Positions 8,904 through 17,148 are shown, counted from the first letter of the stretch. The stretch: 18,729 nucleotides of DNA from Bacteroidales bacterium (GCA_900767385.1 CAAFYY010000067.1:1-18729), one strand, 5' to 3'. Notes: a model not told the origin generated them from the letters alone. Numbers and translations: made by a program.

Positions 8904-8911
8904 TAATTTTG
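8904..8911 (+). promoter_or_regulatory. -7 element for the ATP-grasp-like gene
   Basis: TAATTTTG matches TAnnTTTG exactly. No good -33 TTTG lies at 19-21 bp. The inferred start near 8917 puts the ATG at 8936 about 20 nt into the transcript and leaves the in-frame ATG at 8849 outside it. Confidence 0.6.
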
Positions 8912-8935
8912 CGCACTGAAATCCCAGATATTCCG

Positions 8936-10087
8936 ATGAGCAAGATTCTCCTCCGTTTCAACCCCGACCACGACCTCGCTTTAGCGGCTGACAGTGCCCA
9001 TTATACGGCACCGCCCAATGCTGCCCTATTTGCCATCGACATGGCCACTCTCCCCTGTTGGATTGCTTCCGAGGGCGAGGCAGAAAGTGCGATGCCGATG
9101 GTGGAAGAATACAGTCTATTGGGTGGAGGCTGCAGTGTGACAACGAAACTCACCCCTAAGGATTACGATGGGGTGAATCTTTGGGGATGGAACAAGGCAG
9201 AATTCCACCGTCTGTTACGTCGGGGTTTCTGTCCAGAACAGCTACCTGACACCTCAGTCCTTGAAACGGTAAGGAGCCTTTCCCACCGCGCCACAGCTAG
9301 CAGACTGGCTTGTTTTCTAAACGACCTTCCTTACTCTTTTCCACCAGCTGCCGAGCAGTTGACCACGATGGATGCGATTGACTTATATATAAAAAAGTAT
9401 CCATCCGTCGTCTTGAAGGCGCCTTGGAGCGGAAGCGGAAGGGGTTTGGTGTGGGTCAACGGCTCACTCCAGATGGCTGCTGCCAATCGTTGTCAGAAGT
9501 TGCTGCAGACACAAGGGAGCGTAATGGGTGAGGTGCGACAAGATGTGATTCAGGATTTTGCGATGGAGTTTCTCCGCTCAGAGTCGTCTACCCGTTTCAC
9601 CGGCTATTCGGTTTTCGGCACAAAAAACGGTGTCTATGCTTATAGCGTATTGGGCAACGAGGCATACCTTGAATCTGCACTGACACAGTATATCTCACGG
9701 GATATCTTGCTTGCAGTCAGAGAGGCATGCGTCCGTTTCATTGCCGATGAGTTGAAGGGCTACGAGGGCAACGTAGGCATTGACATGTTCATCTTCCGCC
9801 GAGATGACGATAGCTACGGCCTCAATCCAGCCGTCGAGGTGAATATGCGAAATACGATGGGAAACGTAGCTCTTGAGTTCTCCACCCGTTGGCTGGCTCC
9901 AGGAAGTCACGGACGCTTTTATATCGATTTCTCTGCTGAGCCGTCCCCACTCCTTGCCGACCACATCTCTCGTCAAAAAGAGAAGCCTCTGACGCTCCAC
10001 GAAGGGAAAATCGTCAAAGGCTATCTATCTTTATGCCCAGTCACAGCGCAAACGCACTATCGGGCTCGCGTTGAAATCGAATCTTAG
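8936..10087 (+). CDS. Uncharacterised ATP-grasp-like protein
   Basis: I do not recognise a named family for this 383-residue protein. Three stretches resemble the ATP-grasp fold in order: a lysine strand and glycine-rich loop at 157-170 (SVVLKAPWSGSGRG), a strand with QDFAMEF at 206-212, and the C-terminal metal site GIDMFIF ... LNPAVEVNMRN at 281-306 with E301 and N303. ATP-grasp enzymes activate a carboxylate as an acyl-phosphate and join it to an amine or thiol. The N-terminus, RFNPDHDLALA, is striking and may be a substrate site. No signal peptide or membrane segment is visible, so it is probably cytosolic. The start at 8936 is preferred over the in-frame ATG at 8849 because a promoter element (8904-8911) lies between them and the extra 29 residues look unlike protein. 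It is transcribed away from ppdK and its stop codon overlaps that of parE. Substrate and pathway are unknown. Confidence 0.85.
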   Translation: MSKILLRFNPDHDLALAADSAHYTAPPNAALFAIDMATLPCWIASEGEAESAMPMVEEYSLLGGGCSVTTKLTPKDYDGVNLWGWNKAEFHRLLRRGFCPEQLPDTSVLETVRSLSHRATASRLACFLNDLPYSFPPAAEQLTTMDAIDLYIKKYPSVVLKAPWSGSGRGLVWVNGSLQMAAANRCQKLLQTQGSVMGEVRQDVIQDFAMEFLRSESSTRFTGYSVFGTKNGVYAYSVLGNEAYLESALTQYISRDILLAVREACVRFIADELKGYEGNVGIDMFIFRRDDDSYGLNPAVEVNMRNTMGNVALEFSTRWLAPGSHGRFYIDFSAEPSPLLADHISRQKEKPLTLHEGKIVKGYLSLCPVTAQTHYRARVEIES

Positions 10088-11982
10088 AGCATCTCTTCGT
10101 CCACCACAAGGTTGTTGATGATGAAACGTTGGCGGCGATCGGTGTTCTTGCCCATGTAGAACGAGAGCATGTCGTGGGTCGAGCCGTCTTCCTTGCGGAG
10201 GTGCATTTGGTCGAGGCGCATATCTTTGCCAATAAACACCGCGAATTCGTCTGCAGAAATCTCACCTAAACCTTTGAATCGTGTGATCTCCGGTTTTGGT
10301 CCGAGAGCCTCAACAGCTTCGAGTCTTTCTTCCTCGCTATAGCAATAGCGGGTCTCCTTCTTGTTGCGCACGCGGAAGAGCGGTGTCTGCAGCACGTAGA
10401 CGTGTCCTTTCTTCACGAGGTCGGGGTAGTATTTGAGGAAGAAGGTCATCAGCAGCAGTCGGATATGCATGCCGTCGACATCGGCATCGGTGGCGATGAT
10501 CACCTTGTTGTAGCGCAGTCCGTCCAGTCCCTCATCTATATTCAATGCGGCATTCAGCAGTGCGAACTCTTGGTTTTTGCGGGCATCCTGTGCGGTGGCA
10601 GTAAAGGTGTTGAGCGGTTTACCGCGCAGCGAGAAGACGGCTTGTGTCTCCACGTTGCGTATCTTGGTGATGGAGCCGCTCGCTGAGTTACCCTCGGTGA
10701 TGAAGATGCAGCTCTCGTCGCGGCGGTCTTCCTTGCCCACCTTGGTGTCGTTGAGGTGGATGTGGCAGTCGCGCAGTTTGCTGTTGCGGAGGCTGATGCG
10801 TTTCTTCGCATCGCGGTCTTTCTTGGTGATGGTGGCAATCTCCTTACGTTCGCGCTCCGACTCCTGAATCTTTGTCAGCAGCACTGAGGCGGTGTTCGGG
10901 TTCTTGTGGAGGTAGTCGTCGACGGTGTTCTTCACGAAGTCGCCCACGAACTTGTTGACGGAGATGGCGTCCTTGTCCATCGGGTTGATGGTTCGGGAGC
11001 CGAGCTTCACCTTGGTCTGCGCCTCAAACTCTGGTTCCTGGATATTGATATTGATAGCCGCTACGAGGCCGTTGCGGATATCGTTAGGGTCTTGGTTTTT
11101 GTTGTAGAACTCCTTGATAGTGCGAGCAATCCACTCCTTGAAGGCTGCCTGATGCGTACCGCCCTGTGGGGTGTACTGTCCGTTGACAAATGAGTAGTAG
11201 TCGTCGCGGCTCTGATTGGTATGGGTGAAGGCGATCTCGATGTCGCCGTTCTGAAGATGGACGAGCGGATAGAGCATGTCGTCTTCGGAGAGGTTGGCGT
11301 TGAGGAGATCAACGAGTCCGTTGCGTGAGTGATATTTCTTCCCTTTGTAGGTGAGCGAAAGGCCTACATTAAGGTAGGAGTAGTTGGCAAGCATCTGCTC
11401 AACGTATTCGTCGCGGAAATTGATATTCTCAAAGATGGAGGTATCGGGACGGAATTCAATGAGTGTGCCTTGCTCGGTGGAGGGTACGAGTTCGCGGTCT
11501 TCCTTCAGTTTGCCGCATTCAAAGACGACCTCCTTGGCCCATCCGTCGCGGTAGCTGACTGCGCGGAAATATGTACTGAGTGCATTGACTGCTTTAGAAC
11601 CAACGCCATTGAGGCCGACTGATTTCTTGTAGCTCTCAGAGTCGAACTTGCCGCTGGTGTGCAGAGTCGAGAGTGTCGTAGCGAGGTTGCCTTGCGGGAT
11701 GCCGCGTCCGTGGTCGCGTACGGAGACTAGTCCGTCTTCAATCTTCACCTCGATGAGGTTGCCGGCATGGATTCTGAATTCGTCGACAGAGTTGTCGATG
11801 GTCTCCTTCAGCAAGAGGTAGAGACCGCCCCCTTGATCGGAGCCGCCATGGGTGTTGCCGATATACATACCGGGACGTTTGCGAACAGCCTCAAGGCCTT
11901 CGAGGGTGACGATGTTTTCGTCGGTGTATTCACCGACAAGATTATCGTTTACTGTTGTGTCGTTTAATTCCAATTCGCTCAT
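10084..11982 (-). CDS. parE: DNA topoisomerase IV subunit B (ParE-type)
   Basis: A 632-residue type IIA topoisomerase ATPase subunit. The GHKL ATPase domain shows ETIDNSVDE (metal-binding N64), DHGRGIP (90-96), GLNGVGSKAVNALS (about 123-136) and, in the transducer, GGTHQAAF and EAQTKVKLGS with the lysine that contacts ATP. The Toprim domain shows EGNSASGS (E430) and the metal triad DADVD (499-503), followed by the QAVFSLRGKPLN-type and FKGLGEIS segments that contact DNA. With ParC it decatenates daughter chromosomes. The length and the lack of the insert found in many gram-negative GyrB proteins favour ParE over GyrB. The partner parC is not in the window. It has its own promoter just after the preceding DUF4359-like gene and converges on the ATP-grasp-like gene with overlapping stop codons. 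Confidence 0.9.
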   Translation of the reverse strand: MSELELNDTTVNDNLVGEYTDENIVTLEGLEAVRKRPGMYIGNTHGGSDQGGGLYLLLKETIDNSVDEFRIHAGNLIEVKIEDGLVSVRDHGRGIPQGNLATTLSTLHTSGKFDSESYKKSVGLNGVGSKAVNALSTYFRAVSYRDGWAKEVVFECGKLKEDRELVPSTEQGTLIEFRPDTSIFENINFRDEYVEQMLANYSYLNVGLSLTYKGKKYHSRNGLVDLLNANLSEDDMLYPLVHLQNGDIEIAFTHTNQSRDDYYSFVNGQYTPQGGTHQAAFKEWIARTIKEFYNKNQDPNDIRNGLVAAININIQEPEFEAQTKVKLGSRTINPMDKDAISVNKFVGDFVKNTVDDYLHKNPNTASVLLTKIQESERERKEIATITKKDRDAKKRISLRNSKLRDCHIHLNDTKVGKEDRRDESCIFITEGNSASGSITKIRNVETQAVFSLRGKPLNTFTATAQDARKNQEFALLNAALNIDEGLDGLRYNKVIIATDADVDGMHIRLLLMTFFLKYYPDLVKKGHVYVLQTPLFRVRNKKETRYCYSEEERLEAVEALGPKPEITRFKGLGEISADEFAVFIGKDMRLDQMHLRKEDGSTHDMLSFYMGKNTDRRQRFIINNLVVDEEML

Positions 11983-12001
11983 AGTAGAAAATTACGAGGC
12001 A

Positions 12002-12033
12002 CAAATATACACTTTTTTTCTGGAACTGCCAAA
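12002..12033 (-). promoter_or_regulatory. Promoter of parE
   Basis: On the minus strand TATATTTG (12009-12002) matches TAnnTTTG, and a perfect TTTG (12033-12030) lies 20 bp upstream. This is the best promoter in the window. It sits immediately after the stop of the preceding gene and predicts a short leader of about 15 nt. Confidence 0.85.
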
Positions 12034-12038
12034 GGGGC

Positions 12039-12482
12039 TTATCGTCTTCCGGCTTCGCCTTTGATGCCGTCGACGAGTTTGTCGCGTTGTTGGTCGACTA
12101 CTTGGCGCATACGTGATTCGCTTGGGGTGAAGACGTGGTTGAAGATGCCGAATGAGATGGCGCTCTCCTGGTCGTCGACGCCGTGGAAGTGGCCCACGGA
12201 GAAGAGGAGGTAGTCTTTCACGCAGAAGTTGTTGCCGAGGGCGTAGTCGAGACCGCCGTTGATGATGGTGCCGGAGAGGAGGTTGACAAGCATGTTGTCG
12301 CCGAGACTCTCGTTGACTGATTGTTTCATCACGTGCGACATCTTTTCTTTCACGGCGTCTTCATGTTGCTGTTTCTTCGGACATGTGAGTGCCATAGCTA
12401 CGAGCACCACAACAGCCACTGCTACGGTGATTACTTTATTCATGCGCGTCGGACGACGGCGGGATGTTTTACGTCTTGTCAT
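12039..12482 (-). CDS. Small membrane-anchored or exported protein, DUF4359-like
   Basis: A 147-residue protein. It starts with a very basic segment (MTRRKTSRRRPTR), then one hydrophobic segment at about 15-33 (VITVAVAVVVLVAMALT), then a soluble region with DYLLFSVGHF and SFGIFNHVF. This layout, a short anchored protein with a central 'D-Y-x-L-x-S-x-G' and a late 'GIF' strand, resembles DUF4359 as I remember it; no function is established. The hydrophobic segment could be a signal anchor or an uncleaved signal peptide; the Cys after it (ALTC) is not a convincing lipobox. The frame is open further upstream to an ATG at 12680, but a -7 element at 12517-12510 lies in that extension, and the extra 66 residues look like translated intergenic DNA. 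A second possible start is the ATG at 12443. parE follows in the same direction 56 bp on, with its own promoter. Confidence 0.7.
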   Translation of the reverse strand: MTRRKTSRRRPTRMNKVITVAVAVVVLVAMALTCPKKQQHEDAVKEKMSHVMKQSVNESLGDNMLVNLLSGTIINGGLDYALGNNFCVKDYLLFSVGHFHGVDDQESAISFGIFNHVFTPSESRMRQVVDQQRDKLVDGIKGEAGRR

Positions 12483-12509
12483 AGTCTTTAATTTATTAAA
12501 TATAGGGTG

Positions 12510-12517
12510 CAAAGTTA
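12510..12517 (-). promoter_or_regulatory. -7 element for the DUF4359-like gene
   Basis: TAACTTTG on the minus strand matches TAnnTTTG, and is the same octamer as in the ppdK promoter. No clear -33 box lies at 19-21 bp. Predicted start near 12505, about 23 nt before the ATG at 12482. Confidence 0.6.
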
Positions 12518-12844
12518 CGAAATTTCTCCAATTTTTAAGATTAACCACATCCGCGAAATGCAAGGACCGCGTCACACGACAAAAAAAGACGCAGAGAAAC
12601 GCCATTTCCCATCCAGGCAAGCAAAATTTCTCACACCGAATCGCACAGCACGTTTTGCTTTCCGAATCACCTTCTGTCACTCAAATGCGGTGATTCGGCA
12701 ACCGTCCTCAGCCTCTGCCAATCCACACCGCAAAAAGCATGCCGCAAAACATCCATTCGGGAGTAGAAAGCACCCCCTCGTGAACAGCAAAAAACAAGTT
12801 CCAAAATGATGGAAAGAGGCACGCGCTTTTTAAAGATTTTTTTG
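12518..12844. other. Gene-free region between divergent promoters
   Basis: Between the minus-strand -7 element of the DUF4359-like gene and the plus-strand -7 element of sulP lie about 330 bp with no open frame that looks like protein: the possible reading frames are rich in Ser, Arg, His and Lys with no domain. It contains a perfect 10-bp stem at 12662-12698. No tRNA or riboswitch pattern is recognisable to me. Confidence 0.6.
12662..12698. repeat. Perfect 10-bp inverted repeat (possible hairpin)
   Basis: CCGAATCACC (12662-12671) and GGTGATTCGG (12689-12698) are exact inverse copies around a 17-nt loop. Neither side is followed by a T tract on its strand, so this is not an intrinsic terminator. 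It lies mid-way in the gene-free stretch upstream of sulP and could be a regulator site or the stem of a small RNA. Confidence 0.65.
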
Positions 12845-12852
12845 TACTTTTG
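12845..12852 (+). promoter_or_regulatory. -7 element for sulP(-priA)
   Basis: TACTTTTG matches TAnnTTTG and is the same octamer as in the SRP RNA promoter. It is preceded by a T-rich tract, but no TTTG lies at 19-21 bp. The predicted leader of about 65 nt ends in an A-rich stretch without a Shine-Dalgarno. Confidence 0.65.
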
Positions 12853-12922
12853 CACTCCCTTTCCACCCACCAAAAACAAGGGCGGAAACAACTGAAAAAG
12901 AATAATTTCACACAAATAAAAC

Positions 12923-14626
12923 ATGTCATATCACATTAAAGAAGTTTTTGCGCCACGACTTTTCGAGACGTTCAAAAACTACAGCAAGAAAGATTTTGCT
13001 GCCGATGCCATGGCAGGCATCATTGTCGGCATCGTCGCCATCCCATTGGCCATCGCCTTCGGTATCGCCTCTGGCGTTGGTCCTACTGAGGGTCTCGTGA
13101 CCGCCATCATCGCCGGTTTCATCATTTCCTTCCTCGGTGGCACAAAGGTGCAGATCGGTGGTCCTACCGGCGCCTTCATCGTCATCATCTACGGCATCAT
13201 CGAGCAGTTCGGCATCAGCGGACTGACCATCGCCACCATCATGGCAGGTGTGCTGCTCCTCATCATGGGCTTCAGCAAACTCGGCAGCGTCATCAAGTTC
13301 GTGCCTTACCCTGTCATCGTAGGCTTCACCGCCGGCATCGCACTCACCATCTTCTCCACACAGATGAACGACTTCTTCGGTCTCGGCATCGAGAAAGTGC
13401 CTTCAAGTTTCGTGCAGAAATGGATCTGCTATGCCAACAACTTCACAAGCATCAACTACTGGGCTCTCCTCATCGGCGTCGTGACCGTTCTGATCATCGT
13501 GCTGATGCCTAAGATCTCCAAGAAACTCCCTGGCTCTTTGGTGGCCATCGTCCTTGTGACCGCCGCTACCTATATCGCACAGCGTTTCTCCAACTGGGAA
13601 GGCGTGACCACCATCGGCGATCTCTATGAGTTGCCAACCTCCATCCCAGCACCTCACCTCCCTGAGATGAACCTCACAGAAGGAGAAAATCTCTTCGGGC
13701 TGATTCAAAAACTTTTCCCTGCTGCCTTCACCATCGCCATGCTCGGTGCCATTGAGAGTTTGCTCTCTGCCATGGTGGCAGACGGCGCCATCAGCGACCG
13801 ACACAACTCCAATACCGAGCTGATTGCACAAGGCTTTGCCAACCTCGTCGTACCATTCTTCGGCGGTATCCCTGCCACAGGCGCTATCGCACGTACGATG
13901 ACCAATATCAACAACGGCGGCAAGACACCTGTTGCCGGCATCGTACACACCGTCATCCTCCTCCTCGTACTCCTCTTCCTCGGCACCCTCGTAGGCTATA
14001 TCCCAATGGCTTGCCTTGCAGGCGTGCTCGTCGTTGTGAGCTACAACATGAGCGGATGGAAGAGTATCGTTGCCATGGCAAAGAACCCTAAGGCCGACTT
14101 CGCGGTGATGCTCGTGACCTTCGTGCTCACCGTCATCTTCGACCTCACCGTGGCAATCGAAGTAGGTCTCCTTCTCGCTATCGTCATCTTCCTCAAACGT
14201 ACAAGCGAATCTGTCAATATCAAGAAGTTCCAAAACGAAATTGACCCAACTCAAGAGTCTGACCTCACCATCCACGAGGAGGCTCTCCACATCGCCGACG
14301 GCATCGAGGTTTACGAGATCGACGGCCCTTACTTCTTCGGTATCGCCAACAAGTTTGACGAAATCATGCAGAGCGTCGTAGGCCAGAAACCTAAGGTACG
14401 CGTCATCCGCATGCGTAAAGTGCCTTTCATCGACTCTACCGGCTTGCACAACCTCGAGAACCTCTGCATCCGCTCACAGCGCGAAAACACCAAGGTAGTG
14501 CTTTCCGGCGTAAAACCTGAGGTAGCAGACTCCTTGAGAAGAGCTGGTTTTGAGCAGCTGATCGGCAAAGAGAATATCTGTCCGAATATCAACGTGGCTC
14601 TCGCACGCGCAGAAGAGCTGCTCTAA
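12923..14626 (+). CDS. SulP (SLC26) family inorganic anion transporter with STAS domain
   Basis: A 567-residue inner-membrane carrier. After a short cytosolic N-terminus (to about residue 25), hydrophobic segments run to about 430. They begin with the family signature IPLAIAFGIASGVGPTEGL and GGTKVQIGGPTGAFIV, and later include GAIESLLSAMVADG and PFFGGIPATGAIARTMTN. A C-terminal STAS domain (about 440-560) contains PFIDSTGLHNLENL, where D504-S505-T506-G507 match the conserved loop of anti-sigma antagonist-like domains. SulP carriers move sulfate, bicarbonate, C4-dicarboxylates or other anions; sequence alone does not settle the substrate here. Bicarbonate uptake would suit a CO2-fixing succinate fermenter but is only a guess. 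priA starts 15 bp after the stop, so the two are probably co-transcribed from the promoter at 12845. Confidence 0.95.
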   Translation: MSYHIKEVFAPRLFETFKNYSKKDFAADAMAGIIVGIVAIPLAIAFGIASGVGPTEGLVTAIIAGFIISFLGGTKVQIGGPTGAFIVIIYGIIEQFGISGLTIATIMAGVLLLIMGFSKLGSVIKFVPYPVIVGFTAGIALTIFSTQMNDFFGLGIEKVPSSFVQKWICYANNFTSINYWALLIGVVTVLIIVLMPKISKKLPGSLVAIVLVTAATYIAQRFSNWEGVTTIGDLYELPTSIPAPHLPEMNLTEGENLFGLIQKLFPAAFTIAMLGAIESLLSAMVADGAISDRHNSNTELIAQGFANLVVPFFGGIPATGAIARTMTNINNGGKTPVAGIVHTVILLLVLLFLGTLVGYIPMACLAGVLVVVSYNMSGWKSIVAMAKNPKADFAVMLVTFVLTVIFDLTVAIEVGLLLAIVIFLKRTSESVNIKKFQNEIDPTQESDLTIHEEALHIADGIEVYEIDGPYFFGIANKFDEIMQSVVGQKPKVRVIRMRKVPFIDSTGLHNLENLCIRSQRENTKVVLSGVKPEVADSLRRAGFEQLIGKENICPNINVALARAEELL

Positions 14627-14641
14627 AGAACCACGCAGACT

Positions 14642-17062
14642 ATGCGATACGCGTTCGCAGACATCATACTTCCAACTCCCCTGGCGCAACTATTTACATA
14701 TAGTGTACCGGAGGAGTTGGAGTTGTTTATAGGCGCGCGTGTCGTGGTCAGTTTTGGCCAACGTCACTTCTATACCGGCATCGTGGCTCGCCTCCACAAT
14801 GAGGAGCCAAATCTCTTGACGGTAAAACCCGTAGAACGTCTGTTGGACAACGAACCATTGGTTGGAGAGACCCACATCCGTTTCTGGCAACAGCTCGCCA
14901 ACTATTACCAGACACCCATAGGCGACTTCTATCAGGCTGCCGTACCGCAGTTGTTCCGCATCGAGAGCAAGACCAAACTGACCCTCGCTGATGGTATCGA
15001 CTTCAGCAGCGACCTCCCCGAAAAGGTTCGCCTCCTCTGCTCCACCCTTGCCCAGGAACCCCACCTGACAGCCCAACAGCTCAATGAGAAGAGCGGAAAA
15101 GGCAACCTCGCCGAGATACAACGACTCATCGAGCTGGGGGTGATACAGACGGAGGAGGATTTCTCAGACCAGTTCCAACCCAAGCAACTCCCCTTCATCA
15201 CAACCACCTTCACCCCCGACGACGGGGGATTCCAAGCTGCTACAGTAGGCAAACGGCTGACTGACAAGCAGCAGACTCTCCTCAACACACTCATCACACT
15301 CCTTCGCGAACAGCAGACAGATGCCATAGAATTGCGACAACTGAAGGCAACCCCAATCGTCGGCCAACTTGAAAAGAAAGGATTGGTGCGTAAGGAGATG
15401 CGCATCGTCAATCGCCTACAACGCTATGAGCAAGGAGAGACCATTATCCATACCCTCTCCACCGAACAGCAGAAAGCCCTTAACGATATCCAGAAAGCTT
15501 GGGAGAAGAAAGACGTGGTGCTCCTCCACGGTGTGACGGCAAGCGGTAAGACCGAGGTGTACGTCAAGCTGATAGAAGAGTGCATCCGTCAAGGCAAGCA
15601 AACACTCATGCTTATCCCCGAGATTGCCCTTACAACACAGTTGGCACAGCGCCTTCGCAACACATTCGGTGACAAACTCGGCATCTACCATTCCAAATTC
15701 TCTAATCACGAAAGAGCAGAAATCTGGAACCACGTGCTCCACAACGACCGCTATCAGGTGGTGCTCGGAACACGTTCGAGCCTCTTCCTCCCCTTCCGTA
15801 ACCTTGGACTGATTGTAGTGGACGAAGAGCACGACACCTCCTACAAACAGCAGGACTACCCTCCCAAATATAATGCTCGCAACGCCGCCATCATGCTGGG
15901 ACACCTTTTCCATGCAAAGACACTACTTGGCAGTGCAACCCCATCGTTAGAGACTTACTGCAATACGCAGACAGGTCGCTATGGACTAGTGGAACTCACA
16001 ACACGATTCCGCAACATCCAGTTGCCTGAAGTGGAAATCATCAACATGGAAGAGGCCTACAGGAAAGGTCTTGTCAGACACCACCTCTCACAGCAACTGA
16101 GAGACGCCATCACCGAGACGCTCGAACGCAAGGAACAGGTAATCTTGTTTCAAAATCGCCGCGGATTCTCACCATTTACAGAATGCAATGTCTGCGGATG
16201 GACACCCAAATGTCAACATTGTGATGTGACACTCACCTACCACAAACGCATCAACAAGCTGAAATGCCACTACTGTGGGAACACCCACGACATCTACAGC
16301 ATCTGTCCGCAATGTGGCAACCCACGACTCCTCTCCCACGGTATCGGCACAGAGCAAATTGAGGAAGAGATCAAACTACTCTTCCCAGACGCCCGCATTG
16401 CAAGGATGGACCTCGACACTACGACTGGCAAACATGCCTACGAGACCATTATCCGACAATTGGAAACTCGCGAGATAGATATCCTCGTCGGCACCCAGAT
16501 GGTAACCAAGGGACTTGACTTCAAGCATGTGAAACTGGTGGGTATCATCAACGCAGATAGTCTGTTGAGTCAGCCCGACTTCCGAGCCTCAGAAAGGGCG
16601 TTCCAAATGCTCACACAGGTGAGTGGGCGTGCCGGTCGCGAAGAGGCGGGACGGGTAATGATGCAAACCTCCATGCCTCAGCACCCCATCATACAATACG
16701 TGCTGACAAACGATTACAGACGTTTCTTCAACAGTCAGATGAACGAGCGTCACCTCTTCCTCTACCCACCTTACTGCCGACTCGTAGCCATCAACATCAA
16801 GCACAGGCAATCGGATGTCGTACGACAATTCGCTGAGGAACTGGCCAGCGAACTGCGGACACATTTCCAGGAGCGTCTACTCGGTCCGAACACCCCAGAA
16901 GTGAGCCGCATAAGCAACTTCTATCTCCAGAATATTCTTATCAAGGCCGACCTCAACCACACCGAACAAGCCAAGGTACTCATCAACACAACCATCAGAA
17001 ACCTTGCCGCTCGTAGCGACTACAGGTCTATCGTCTGCGACCTCGACATCGACCCAGAATAG
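14642..17062 (+). CDS. priA: Primosomal protein N' (replication restart helicase PriA)
   Basis: An 806-residue PriA. It binds abandoned replication forks, unwinds the lagging arm 3'-5' and loads the replicative helicase. The N-terminal 3'BD and winged-helix parts span about 1-270, starting YAFADIILPTPL. The helicase core follows: Walker A GVTASGKTEVY (297-307), the DEEH box at 394-397 in VVDEEHDTSYKQQDYPP, then GSATPSLET. The zinc-binding insertion holds eight cysteines in four CxxC pairs (C515/C518, C524/C527, C542/C545, C555/C558). Later motifs are GTEQIEEE, ILVGTQMVTKGLDFKHV and QVSGRAGRE. Walker A has Ala where many PriA proteins have Gly (GVTGSGKT), a mild change that keeps the GKT. The start at 14642 gives the expected N-terminus. 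No promoter is visible in the 15 bp after sulP, so transcription most likely continues from there. Confidence 0.96.
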   Translation: MRYAFADIILPTPLAQLFTYSVPEELELFIGARVVVSFGQRHFYTGIVARLHNEEPNLLTVKPVERLLDNEPLVGETHIRFWQQLANYYQTPIGDFYQAAVPQLFRIESKTKLTLADGIDFSSDLPEKVRLLCSTLAQEPHLTAQQLNEKSGKGNLAEIQRLIELGVIQTEEDFSDQFQPKQLPFITTTFTPDDGGFQAATVGKRLTDKQQTLLNTLITLLREQQTDAIELRQLKATPIVGQLEKKGLVRKEMRIVNRLQRYEQGETIIHTLSTEQQKALNDIQKAWEKKDVVLLHGVTASGKTEVYVKLIEECIRQGKQTLMLIPEIALTTQLAQRLRNTFGDKLGIYHSKFSNHERAEIWNHVLHNDRYQVVLGTRSSLFLPFRNLGLIVVDEEHDTSYKQQDYPPKYNARNAAIMLGHLFHAKTLLGSATPSLETYCNTQTGRYGLVELTTRFRNIQLPEVEIINMEEAYRKGLVRHHLSQQLRDAITETLERKEQVILFQNRRGFSPFTECNVCGWTPKCQHCDVTLTYHKRINKLKCHYCGNTHDIYSICPQCGNPRLLSHGIGTEQIEEEIKLLFPDARIARMDLDTTTGKHAYETIIRQLETREIDILVGTQMVTKGLDFKHVKLVGIINADSLLSQPDFRASERAFQMLTQVSGRAGREEAGRVMMQTSMPQHPIIQYVLTNDYRRFFNSQMNERHLFLYPPYCRLVAINIKHRQSDVVRQFAEELASELRTHFQERLLGPNTPEVSRISNFYLQNILIKADLNHTEQAKVLINTTIRNLAARSDYRSIVCDLDIDPE

Positions 17063-17148
17063 CAGACACTCTACCGCACGATTTCCCTTCAGAAGAGGCG
17101 GGCGAGAAAGAATTGAAAATGAAGAAGAAATAATACCACCGAGATAGC

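Noticed and set aside
12507..12809. A 100-codon plus-strand frame in the gene-free stretch before sulP
   Set aside because: Composition is dominated by Lys, Arg, His and Ser with no hydrophobic core or motif, it has no promoter at a sensible distance, and it runs through the 10-bp stem; looks like translated noncoding DNA.
12667..12924. An 85-codon minus-strand frame starting at the sulP ATG region
   Set aside because: It overlaps the sulP leader and start codon and lacks a promoter; the hydrophobic residues come from complementing A-rich leader sequence.
13403..14449. A 348-codon open frame on the minus strand across sulP
   Set aside because: It lies wholly antisense to a gene with clear SulP and STAS motifs; its product is rich in Asp, Glu and His with no domain, as expected from the complement of a hydrophobic coding region.
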